Below are positions 1-7,838 of a DNA stretch of 64,000 bases, piece after piece. The stretch's first letter is position 1; each line of letters begins with the position of its first letter. A program made the position numbers and the translations under genes. The notes beneath the pieces are model-generated. The model saw only the letters and a list, made by a program, of their open reading frames with translations, was not told the DNA's origin and searched no databases. This stretch comes from Petralouisia muris (lineage in GTDB: Bacteria > Bacillota > Clostridia > Lachnospirales > Lachnospiraceae): contig NZ_SRYA01000018.1 in the NCBI RefSeq assembly GCF_004793545.1, positions 1 to 64,000 of the forward strand. Direction: 5' to 3'.

Positions 1-42
1 TTGTTTTATCAGTGAAATTGGACAGTTACTTATAAAACAAAG

Positions 43-77
43 GGCCGTTTTCGCTGGCATTATCAGCGAAAACGGCC
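43..77. terminator. Perfect 14-bp stem-loop ahead of the GH3 remnant
   Basis: Arms at 43-56 and 64-77 are exact reverse complements around a 7-nt loop. On the minus strand the stem is followed by TTTGTTTTATAA, which fits a terminator. On the plus strand no T-run follows. It may end a gene lying left of the window or be a leftover structure. Direction is uncertain. Confidence 0.4.
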
Positions 78-195
78 GCACATTTCGGGGTATTTGTCAA
101 CCTGTTTTTTGAAAAAATAAGAATTATTTTTAGAGAGCAGGAAGTTATATAAAAGCGGAAATGTTACAAAATGAAGGTAAAAAATAGAGGTGAAA

Positions 196-2587
196 ATGAG
201 ATTTCGGAAATTTCTGAAGCCTTATAAAACAAGGGATTCGAGTTTCCGAGAGTACACTAGATTATAAAGAGGTAAATTACCTTGCTCTGGATGAAAATGA
301 AAAGGAAATGATGGAACATGTTTCTTCAATGAAAAAAAATGGAACCATCAAGAAGATTATTGTCCTGATCAATTCGGCAAATCCGCTGCAGGTGGATTTT
401 CTGAAAGAGAATGACTATGATGTGGACGCCTGCCTGTGGATCGGCGATGTGGGAATTTCCGGAATTGATGCAGTGGGAGAAATTCTTGCCGGAATTGTGA
501 CTCCCTCCGGAAGGCTTGTGGATACTTACTGTTACAATAATTTTTCTGCTCCGTCAATGGCGAACTTCACTCCCATTGTCTATGAAGGTTATACAGAAGG
601 GATAATTCCAGATAATGCAAAATCTTACATGACCTATCAGGAAGGGATTTATGTGGGATATAAGTATTATGAAACACGGTACGAAGATTATGTAACCGGA
701 AACGGCAATGCCGGAGATTATGCTTATCAGGATACGGTAGCATATCCCTTTGGATACGGATTAAGCTATACGGATTTTGTTTACAGTGATATGGCTGTCA
801 CTTACAGCCAAGAAACAGATCAGTTTGAAGTGTCTGTAACAGTCACCAACGCTGGAGATACTTATTCCGGAAAAGAAACCGTTCAGATTTATGTCCAGTC
901 TCCCTATACGGAATACGACAAAGCCAACGGCGTGGAGAAATCATCGGTTGCATTGTGCGGATTTGGAAAGACAGATGTGTTAGAGCCGGGCGCTTCTGAA
1001 ACGCTTACGATTTATGTGGACCGCAGGGAATTTGCCTCCTATGACGCATACGGCGCAGGAACCTATATTTTAGACGATGGGGATTATTATCTGACAGCCG
1101 CCAAAAATGCACACAACGCCGTGAACAATATTCTTGCCGCAAGGGATTTTACGGCAGAAAATACAGACGGACGCATGGATGATGCGGGGGATAAAGCTTT
1201 GACTTATCAGTGGACCAATGATAAATTTGATACAGAAACCTATGCAGTCTCTGAAAACGGCACGGCAATTACCAATCAGCTCTCGGATTCTGATATTAAT
1301 TTGAGCGAGGATTTAGACGGGGCCCAGGTAACCTATTTGTCCAGAAATGACTGGGAAGGCACCTTCCCCACAGAACCGCTGAAACTTGCTCTGACGGAAA
1401 AACTGACGGCAAAGCTGCAGGATGTCCAGTATGATCCGGCAGATTATGAGCCGGTGGATATGCCGACTCTGAATGCGAAAAATGGATTAAAGCTGTATGA
1501 TATGATAGGTCTGGATTATGAAGATCCCAAGTGGGAAGCGCTGCTGGATCAGATGTCCTTTGATGAAATGGTTTCTCTAATCGGAGACTCCTTCCACTGG
1601 ACTATGCCGGTGAAATCCATAGAGGCTCCGGCTACCCGTGATGAAAACGGGCCCCAGGGATTGACGGCATCCTTATTTAAAGCAGGAGATAATGAAGGAA
1701 AATCTTCGCTGACAGCAACTGCATTTACTTCAGAAGACGTAATGGCGGCTACATTTAATATGGAACTCATGTATGAAATCGGCAAGGTCATTGGAAATAA
1801 CTGTCTGGCAGCAGATATTGCATGTCTCTACGGCCCGGGAAATAATATTCACAGAACCCCTTACGGCGGCCGGAATTTTGAATATTATTCGGAGGATGCA
1901 TTCCTTTCCGGAGAAATGTCCAAGGAAGAAATACGTGCTATGGCAGATAAGGGTATTTTTGTGGTAATGAAGCATTTTGCTCTGAATGACTGCGAGCAGG
2001 ATCGAATCGGCCTTGGAGTATGGCTGAATGAGCAGGCGGCAAGAGAAATTTATTTGAAAGCATTCCAGGCGCCGGTGGAAGAATCAGAAGCCGGACTGAT
2101 GATCGCTTATACCAGATGGGGCGCAATCTGGTCTGGAGGAAACCGGGGGCTTATGAATCATATTCTCCGTGAGGAATGGGGAAAGAAGGGCCTGATTATT
2201 ACAGATAATGTGCTGACTACTTATGTAAATGGAGTGGATGGCATGATGGCAGGCGGCATATCCACCTATGACGCTATGCTCCCCCATGTGACGAATCAGC
2301 TTCCGAAATACGAGAAAGATCCTGTTATCGTAACGGCTATGCGCAATGCATGCCACCAGAATCTGTATTCTATTGCCAATTCTGCAGGTATGAATGGAGT
2401 GGGGCCGGAAACAAAAGTGAAGATCAAGGATATTGCAATTGTCACTTCCTTCCGGACAGGAGCCATTGCCTTCAGTGTGCTGTTCCTCTGGTCGCTGGCG
2501 CTGTGGATTGGAAAGAAACGTGATTTTAAGCAGACGGAAGCATATAAAAAATATCAGGATTACAAGGCAAAGCATGCCGGAAAATAA
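196..2587 (+). pseudogene. Circularly permuted GH3 beta-glucosidase, 5' part deleted and frameshifted
   Basis: A GAGGTG site and ATG at 196 open a frame (MRFRKFLKPYKT...) that stops at 265-267. The remaining protein lies in another frame, open from 218 with its first ATG at 308 (759 aa). Domain order is permuted: GH3 C-terminal sandwich (about residues 1-110), the PFGYGLSYTDF motif, a fibronectin-III-like domain (about 165-275), then the GH3 N-terminal barrel (about 380-690) with GGRNFEYYSED, KHFALND and the nucleophile-like ITDN, and a C-terminal membrane helix. Permuted order is known in clostridial GH3 enzymes. The missing part would hold the N-terminal anchor and the start of the sandwich domain. 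A deletion that joined the true start to the middle of the gene explains the frames best. The 308 frame could still be translated as a truncated protein. A sugar transporter follows. Confidence 0.72.
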
Positions 2588-2651
2588 ACCTGGCAGGGCG
2601 AAACAGTATAAAAATGCTGTTTCGCCCAGGTGAAAGGAAAGGGTGGTTCCT

Positions 2652-4196
2652 ATGAAACAAGAGTCTGGGACTTTGAATACAACAAACCGGGCAAAGCTGT
2701 ATCAACTGGTGTTATTCCCCATGAATAACGGGGCAACCAATGTATATTATATTCTTACGATGAATTTTATCGCCTACTACGCCAACGGGGTTCTGGGTCT
2801 GCTCTTGATGTTTGCCACCACAATGGTAACAGTGATGCGTCTGTTTGACGCAGTGACAGATCCCATCATCGGAGCCCTGATTGACCGGACTTCTACAAAA
2901 TTCGGAAAATTTCGCCCCTATATGGTGCTGGGAAACGGGATTATGATTCTCTCTTCCCTTCTGCTGTATTTCGGAACCCGGGTGATTTCGGCTGATATGG
3001 TGTGGCTGCGTTATGTGTGCTTCGTTCTTTTTTATGCATTATATGTGGTCGGCTACACGTTTCAGACTGCATGCACCCGTTCCGGACAGACTTGTCTGAC
3101 CAACGATCCCAACCAGCGTCCGCTGTTTACGGTATTTAATACGGTGGCAAGCCTGATCGGCATGGGACTGGTGCAGTTTTTGGCGCCGGTGTTAAGCGAG
3201 AAGCTTGGAGGTTATAACAGCGCAGCATTTTTTAATTTTATGATTCCTCTGGCAATCGGAGTATCGGCTGCTCTGACTTTGCTTGCGGTTATCGGAATCT
3301 GGGAGAAAGACAGGCCGGAATTTTTCGGTGTGGGAGGAACGCAGGAGAAGGTGCAGTTAAAGGAATATGTGGCTATATTAAAGGCAAACAAAGAGCTGCA
3401 GCGGTTAATGGTAGCCGGCGCCGGATGTAAGCTGGCATTTTCTATTGCAACGAATATGACGGTTCTGTGTATGCTGTACGGGGCCATGATGGGCAATTAT
3501 GGAGGGCTTTATCTGCCTATGATGATTGTAGGTTATGTTTTTTCAGCGCCTTTCTTCCTGCTTACCGTGCGGACCTCTCAGAAGCTGGGGCAAAAGGCAT
3601 CGTTGGTGCGCTACACGAGGATCGCCCTGGTGATGTATGTGGGGGTTCTGGCATTGCTGCTCCTCTGGAAGCCGGGAGCAGAGGTTTTCCGTCTGAGCCT
3701 TATGCCGCTGAATATTTACACGGTGCTGTTTGTTCTCTTTTTCGGCGTCGGATATGGGGCGTATTATGCAACGGCAGATATGCCGATTCCCATGGTGGCC
3801 GACTGCTCTGATTATGAAACCTATCGTTCCGGCCGTTATATCCCAGGGATTATGGGAACGCTGTTTTCCCTGGTGGATAAGCTGGTAAGCTCCTTAGGTT
3901 CCACAATTGTCGGCATGGCTGTGGCGATGATTGGAATCAGCACCCTGCCGGACGGCAATACGCCGTATGCAGATGGAATGCATATAGTTGTTCTGGTTCT
4001 CTTCTGTGTAATCCCCATGCTGGCCTGGATTGCTACTTTAATTGCCATGAAGGGCTACACCCTCACCGGAGCGCGGATGAAAGAAATCCAGGCGGTCAAT
4101 GCAGTGCGCAAGGATGCTATTGGGAAGGGAATGTCACTTTCTGAGGCAATGGAAAAATGGCAGACCATTGAGCAGGTTCCAAAGGAGTACCAGTAG
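2652..4196 (+). CDS. GPH-family sugar:cation symporter (MFS, MelB-like)
   Basis: This 514-aa protein has about 12 hydrophobic helices and the glycoside-pentoside-hexuronide signature DAVTDPIIGALIDRTSTKFG near residue 75, followed by KFRPYM. Members import glycosides with Na+ or H+ across the cytoplasmic membrane. ATG 2652 is preferred to the GTG at 2643 because AAAGGAAAGGGTGG lies at usable distance only from the ATG. It sits 64 nt after the GH3 remnant and 24 nt before a lipase gene, so the three probably form one transcript. The substrate cannot be read from sequence; a beta-glucoside is suggested by the neighbour. Intact, with no frame problem. Confidence 0.85.
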   Translation: MKQESGTLNTTNRAKLYQLVLFPMNNGATNVYYILTMNFIAYYANGVLGLLLMFATTMVTVMRLFDAVTDPIIGALIDRTSTKFGKFRPYMVLGNGIMILSSLLLYFGTRVISADMVWLRYVCFVLFYALYVVGYTFQTACTRSGQTCLTNDPNQRPLFTVFNTVASLIGMGLVQFLAPVLSEKLGGYNSAAFFNFMIPLAIGVSAALTLLAVIGIWEKDRPEFFGVGGTQEKVQLKEYVAILKANKELQRLMVAGAGCKLAFSIATNMTVLCMLYGAMMGNYGGLYLPMMIVGYVFSAPFFLLTVRTSQKLGQKASLVRYTRIALVMYVGVLALLLLWKPGAEVFRLSLMPLNIYTVLFVLFFGVGYGAYYATADMPIPMVADCSDYETYRSGRYIPGIMGTLFSLVDKLVSSLGSTIVGMAVAMIGISTLPDGNTPYADGMHIVVLVLFCVIPMLAWIATLIAMKGYTLTGARMKEIQAVNAVRKDAIGKGMSLSEAMEKWQTIEQVPKEYQ

Positions 4197-4219
4197 ATTT
4201 ATCGATAGGAGGAAACTGG

Positions 4220-5548
4220 ATGAAAAGAGCAATTGCGCTTTGCGGCGGAGGCACGAAGGGAGCCTATGAACTGGGTGTATGGAGAGCGTTACGGGAGCTT
4301 GGCATAGAATATCATATTGTGACAGGCACCTCAATTGGAGCTATTAACGGGGCATTGATGGCTTCCGGGGATTACGATAAGGCACGTGAACTGTGGAGGA
4401 CGATTCGGTTAGAGGATGTAATGACAGAAGGATTGAATCTTACCACAACCATTGAGGGAATGTACAATCAGAGAGAGTCCATCCGGCCTTTTTTGAAAAA
4501 GTACGTGAAAAATAAAGGGGCGGATATCTCTCCGTTTATTGAATTTATTGACAGGATGGTGGATGAAGAGAAGGTGAGGGCCTCTCGAACGGATTACGGT
4601 CTGGTGACGGTTCAGGTGTCTTCCATGAAGGCTCTGGAGCTCCGGAAAAATGAGATTCCTCAGGGAAAATTAAAAGATTTTATCATGGCCTCCGCTTCTA
4701 TTTTTCCTATTTTTCCCATGCATAAGATTGACGGAGAAACTTATCTGGACGGATGCTATTATGACAATCTTCCCATAGATCTGGCCTTGAAAATGGGAGC
4801 GGATGAGGTGATTGCTGTGGATTTACATACTTCTCCCAGCCATCCGGCCTATGTGGGCAAGCCTTATGTTACCTGCGTTATTCCAAGTCGTTCCCTGGGA
4901 ACGATTCTGAACTTTGACAGAAAGGTGATTGAGGATAATATCCAGCTGGGATATTGGGATGCGCTGAAAGCCTTTGGAAAAATGGCGGGAAAGAATTATA
5001 CATTTTATCCGGAGGAGCTGCTGGATTATCAGGAAGTGATCCAGGCGTTTGTCAGCAGGGTGGCCAGAACGGAATCCTATTTGACGGAAGGCATTTTCAA
5101 TCGGTTCGTGAAGCCTTCAGACAGCAAAAAAATTTCCGGAAATATTGAAGAGCATATCAGGAAAAAGCCGGATGCTTATACAAAAGAAGATTATTTTCTC
5201 GGTGGAGCGGAAATCTGCGGAAAGATTTTCGGTCTTTCTGAGGAACATCCCTGGCATTTGCCGGAATTTATTGGGGAAATTTTTGGAAGGCTTGAGGGAA
5301 AGGAGCCTTATCCGGATATTTCCTTATTCCATGGAAGAAAGGGGCGGGAGCTTACATCCGCGCTGGCGGAGTTAAAGCAGCGGACAGGCAGTGATTCTGT
5401 GACGGCCTGCATGTATTATGGGTATCAGGCAGGGGAAATTGATCTCAAGGAGCAGCTGAATCTGCTGGCACGGCAGCCCTATGAATTGACAGCGGCATTG
5501 TTTTTGCTTACGGTGAAGGAAAGGGAATCTGGGAGCGGCATAGTCTGA
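4220..5548 (+). CDS. Patatin-like phospholipase (RssA/YlbK type)
   Basis: A 442-aa cytoplasmic serine hydrolase. The N-terminus carries the oxyanion loop CGGGTKGAYELG (residues 8-19), the nucleophile elbow GTSIG with Ser38, and the dyad aspartate in LDGCYYDNLP (Asp177). DGC replaces the common DGG/DGA. The patatin domain ends near residue 240. The C-terminal 200 residues are charged and helical with no recognised fold, longer than minimal RssA proteins. AGGAGG lies 7 nt before the ATG. It follows the symporter by 24 nt. Acyl-ester hydrolysis is family knowledge; the substrate is unknown. The 3' end, including the stop codon, lies in a 63-bp duplication. Confidence 0.85.
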   Translation: MKRAIALCGGGTKGAYELGVWRALRELGIEYHIVTGTSIGAINGALMASGDYDKARELWRTIRLEDVMTEGLNLTTTIEGMYNQRESIRPFLKKYVKNKGADISPFIEFIDRMVDEEKVRASRTDYGLVTVQVSSMKALELRKNEIPQGKLKDFIMASASIFPIFPMHKIDGETYLDGCYYDNLPIDLALKMGADEVIAVDLHTSPSHPAYVGKPYVTCVIPSRSLGTILNFDRKVIEDNIQLGYWDALKAFGKMAGKNYTFYPEELLDYQEVIQAFVSRVARTESYLTEGIFNRFVKPSDSKKISGNIEEHIRKKPDAYTKEDYFLGGAEICGKIFGLSEEHPWHLPEFIGEIFGRLEGKEPYPDISLFHGRKGRELTSALAELKQRTGSDSVTACMYYGYQAGEIDLKEQLNLLARQPYELTAALFLLTVKERESGSGIV

Positions 5549-5636
5549 ACTGTTTAAAAGGTGTAGCATTACCAATGCAGGGGAAAAGAGAATGGGAACG
5601 GCATGGTCTGAACTGTTTAAAAGGTGTAGCATTACC
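5536..5636 (+). repeat. 63-bp-period direct duplication spanning the lipase stop codon
   Basis: A 38-bp unit at 5536-5573 recurs at 5599-5636 with one difference (A or G in GGCATRGTC). The period of 63 keeps frame, so both copies hold the same in-frame TGA. Looser similarity extends upstream of each copy. This looks like a recent tandem duplication of the lipase 3' end. Confidence 0.85.
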
Positions 5637-5683
5637 GAAAACAGGGCATATAGTATAGGGAGAGAAAAAATGGGAGTAAAGCA

Positions 5684-6388
5684 GTGGATTATAAACAGGA
5701 AATGTTTTACCGGATGCCGGACCGGAATAGGAACAAAATGCCTTTTTATATGGCGTATCCCATGCAGAACGTATTTCTGGAAGAAATGGAATACGAGCGG
5801 GATATGCAGAAATTAAAAGACTTATATCCCAAAGAAGTGAAGTCCATTCAGGCATTGGTGGAAGAAGAATGCGATAAAATGGAATATGAAGGCAGCCTGA
5901 TGTTTGATGAATATCCCGATAAACTGATGCTGAGACAGATTGTAAACCGTATTTATGACGGTGCAACCGGCGGACAGATGAATATTCAGAGTGTCCAGGG
6001 GTTTGAAGCAAGCCCCTATGAAGCAGAGCAGTATGAGCCAAAGCAGTATCAACCGGGGCAGTATGGACAGGAGCAGTATGAGGCTGGATATTCTGAAGAG
6101 ACAGGAGAAATGGCGGAAGAGCTTCCGAAGGAAGAATCAGGTTTGAGTGCAGAAGAAATTCCATTGGCAGGAAATATGGTTGAACAGAGAAGGCCTCAGG
6201 GGCCAGGCTGGGGACCGCCTCCTCCCCCGAAGCCAGGTTGGGGGCCTCCTCCTCCAGGACCAGGTTGGGGGCCTCCTCCAGGAAGCCCCCCTCAGGGCAA
6301 TGGGCTGCAGAATCTGATTGAGGTGCTTTTGTTTAATGAAATGTATCAGAGAAGATGCCGTCACAAACGCTGCCGCCGCTGGTGGTAA
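5684..6388 (+). CDS. Proline/glycine/tryptophan-rich hypothetical protein
   Basis: I do not recognise a named family. The 234-aa product has an acidic helical N-terminus (residues 1-95, rich in Met, Glu and Tyr), a Q/E/Y-rich linker with repeated EQYxP/QYG units, a PGWGPPPP-type repeat stretch around residues 170-205, and a basic Cys/His/Arg/Trp tail ending RRCRHKRCRRWW. There is no signal peptide or membrane helix. A GTG start at 5684 is chosen because GGGAG lies 7 nt upstream; ATG 5702 is the alternative. The composition resembles spore-coat or surface-associated proteins, but that is only a guess. A strong terminator follows. Confidence 0.6.
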   Translation: MDYKQEMFYRMPDRNRNKMPFYMAYPMQNVFLEEMEYERDMQKLKDLYPKEVKSIQALVEEECDKMEYEGSLMFDEYPDKLMLRQIVNRIYDGATGGQMNIQSVQGFEASPYEAEQYEPKQYQPGQYGQEQYEAGYSEETGEMAEELPKEESGLSAEEIPLAGNMVEQRRPQGPGWGPPPPPKPGWGPPPPGPGWGPPPGSPPQGNGLQNLIEVLLFNEMYQRRCRHKRCRRWW

Positions 6389-6401
6389 CGCAAGATAAAG
6401 A

Positions 6402-6418
6402 CTGCCCCAAAGGGGCAG
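6402..6418 (+). other. Short GC-rich hairpin
   Basis: CTGCCCC, AAA loop, GGGGCAG: a perfect 7-bp stem just after the proline-rich gene, without its own T-run. It may add to the terminator that follows. Confidence 0.5.
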
Positions 6419-6440
6419 ATGTCTGAAGAAAAAGGAACTT

Positions 6441-6482
6441 CCTGCAAAGCTGGAAAGAAAAAGTTTTGCAGGGGGTTTTTGA
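6441..6482 (+). terminator. Intrinsic terminator after the proline-rich gene
   Basis: The arms CCTGCAAA and TTTGCAGG enclose an A-rich loop and are followed by GGGTTTTTGAATTTT, a normal plus-strand Rho-independent layout. It ends the unit running from the GH3 remnant to the proline-rich gene. Confidence 0.8.
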
Positions 6483-6507
6483 ATTTTGGATTAATCCGTG
6501 AAAGCAA

Positions 6508-6536
6508 GTGACTTCTTGAATATTTTGTGATAGAAT
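6508..6536 (+). promoter_or_regulatory. Sigma-A-type promoter for the methyltransferase gene
   Basis: -35 GTGACT (6508-6513), 17-nt spacer, -10 TAGAAT (6531-6536), about 120 nt before the methyltransferase start. It follows the preceding terminator, so a new transcription unit is expected here. Confidence 0.5.
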
Positions 6537-6659
6537 GAGTGGGAAGTTATGTCTTAAGACATATGGAAACTCTAATCGGCATGCTCTGGTACAGTGATTT
6601 ATTCTGTTGCCATACAGATGGAAAAGATATCCTGTGCCTAAGAAAAGAAAGGCCAGCCT

Positions 6660-7838
6660 ATGAAGGATTTACATCAATTTTTAGATAAATATTTAAATGA
6701 GCAGCTTCAGCGCATGATAATCAGCAATCCAAGAAATGGGGAAATCGCCTCCAAAATCATCATACGTCCGGTATTGGTGAAAAGTGCTTTGTCTTTTCAG
6801 GCAAGCAAATATTTTGAGAAGAAAGTATTCCACAAAAATTACACAAAAGAAGAAGCGGCGGCAGAGATTGCCAACTGGATGGAAAAATACCGTCAGCTTG
6901 AGATTTCCTCCAACCAGGGACAGGCTGTGGTTCTTATCAGCAAGAGGGGCAGAGTTACTATGAAAGAAAAAGCCTGCGCTCCCAGTGTAAAAGACGTGGA
7001 TTTATCCCATAATAGAAAGAAACGTTATATTTTAGATCCTTCTTTGCCAACGGGTTTTTTGATGGATCTGGGCGTTCAGTCCAGGGATGGGAAAATTATC
7101 AACGCGAAATATGACAAATTCCGTCAGATTAATCGGTTTCTGGAATTTATTGAGGATATTCTCCCAGAGCTTCCCAAAGACCGGGAAGTGACAATCTTAG
7201 ATTTTGGATGCGGCAAATCGTACCTTACCTTTGCCATGTATCATTACCTGAAAGAGTTAAAAGGATATCAGGTGCATATCATTGGTCTGGATTTGAAAGA
7301 GGATGTGATCGCAGAATGCAGCAGGCTGGCGGAAAAATACGGATATGACAGACTTGAATTTTATGTAGGAGATATTGCCGGATATGAAGGGGTTCAGCAG
7401 GTGGATATGGTGGTGACCCTCCATGCCTGCGATACGGCTACGGACTATGCGCTGGATAAAGCAATCGGCTGGGGCGCAAAAGTAATTTTATCAGTGCCCT
7501 GCTGTCAGCATGAGCTGAATGGGCAGATAGAAAATGAACTGCTGTCGCCGGTGCTTGGATATGGATTGATTAAGGAACGGATGGCGGCTCTTTTGACGGA
7601 TGCGCTGCGGGCGGGAATTCTGGAAAGCAGGGGATATCAGGTGCAGATACTGGAATTTATTGATATGGAGCATACGCCTAAGAATATATTGATCCGTGCA
7701 GTGAAAAAGGGCAGAGCGAAAGACAGCCGCAGAATTGAGCAGGTTATGGAATTTCTGCATGTAAGGCCCACGTTGGCTGCGCTGCAGGAAGAAAAGAAGG
7801 CGGGGGAATCTGGAAAGGAAGAGAGACAGAATGCGTAA
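6660..7838 (+). CDS. Class I SAM-dependent methyltransferase (METTL25/RRNAD1-like)
   Basis: 392 aa. SAM-binding motif I is ILDFGCGKSYLTF at residues 179-191, followed by an acidic GLDLKED motif and VTLHACDTATDYAL. Near residue 280 the SVPCCQHEL segment is typical of the Methyltransf_32 group, which includes eukaryotic METTL25/RRNAD1 proteins. The first 150 residues form a separate helical domain. The product is cytoplasmic. The substrate is unknown; RNA or protein methylation is inferred from relatives only. The 3' end overlaps the next gene by 8 nt, which suggests translational coupling. ATG 6660 follows AAAGAAAGG. Confidence 0.8.
   Translation: MKDLHQFLDKYLNEQLQRMIISNPRNGEIASKIIIRPVLVKSALSFQASKYFEKKVFHKNYTKEEAAAEIANWMEKYRQLEISSNQGQAVVLISKRGRVTMKEKACAPSVKDVDLSHNRKKRYILDPSLPTGFLMDLGVQSRDGKIINAKYDKFRQINRFLEFIEDILPELPKDREVTILDFGCGKSYLTFAMYHYLKELKGYQVHIIGLDLKEDVIAECSRLAEKYGYDRLEFYVGDIAGYEGVQQVDMVVTLHACDTATDYALDKAIGWGAKVILSVPCCQHELNGQIENELLSPVLGYGLIKERMAALLTDALRAGILESRGYQVQILEFIDMEHTPKNILIRAVKKGRAKDSRRIEQVMEFLHVRPTLAALQEEKKAGESGKEERQNA

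Noticed and set aside
5508-6164. 218-codon minus-strand frame with short repeats
   Set aside because: The repeats come from the 63-bp duplication on the plus strand; the frame is antisense to two plus-strand genes.
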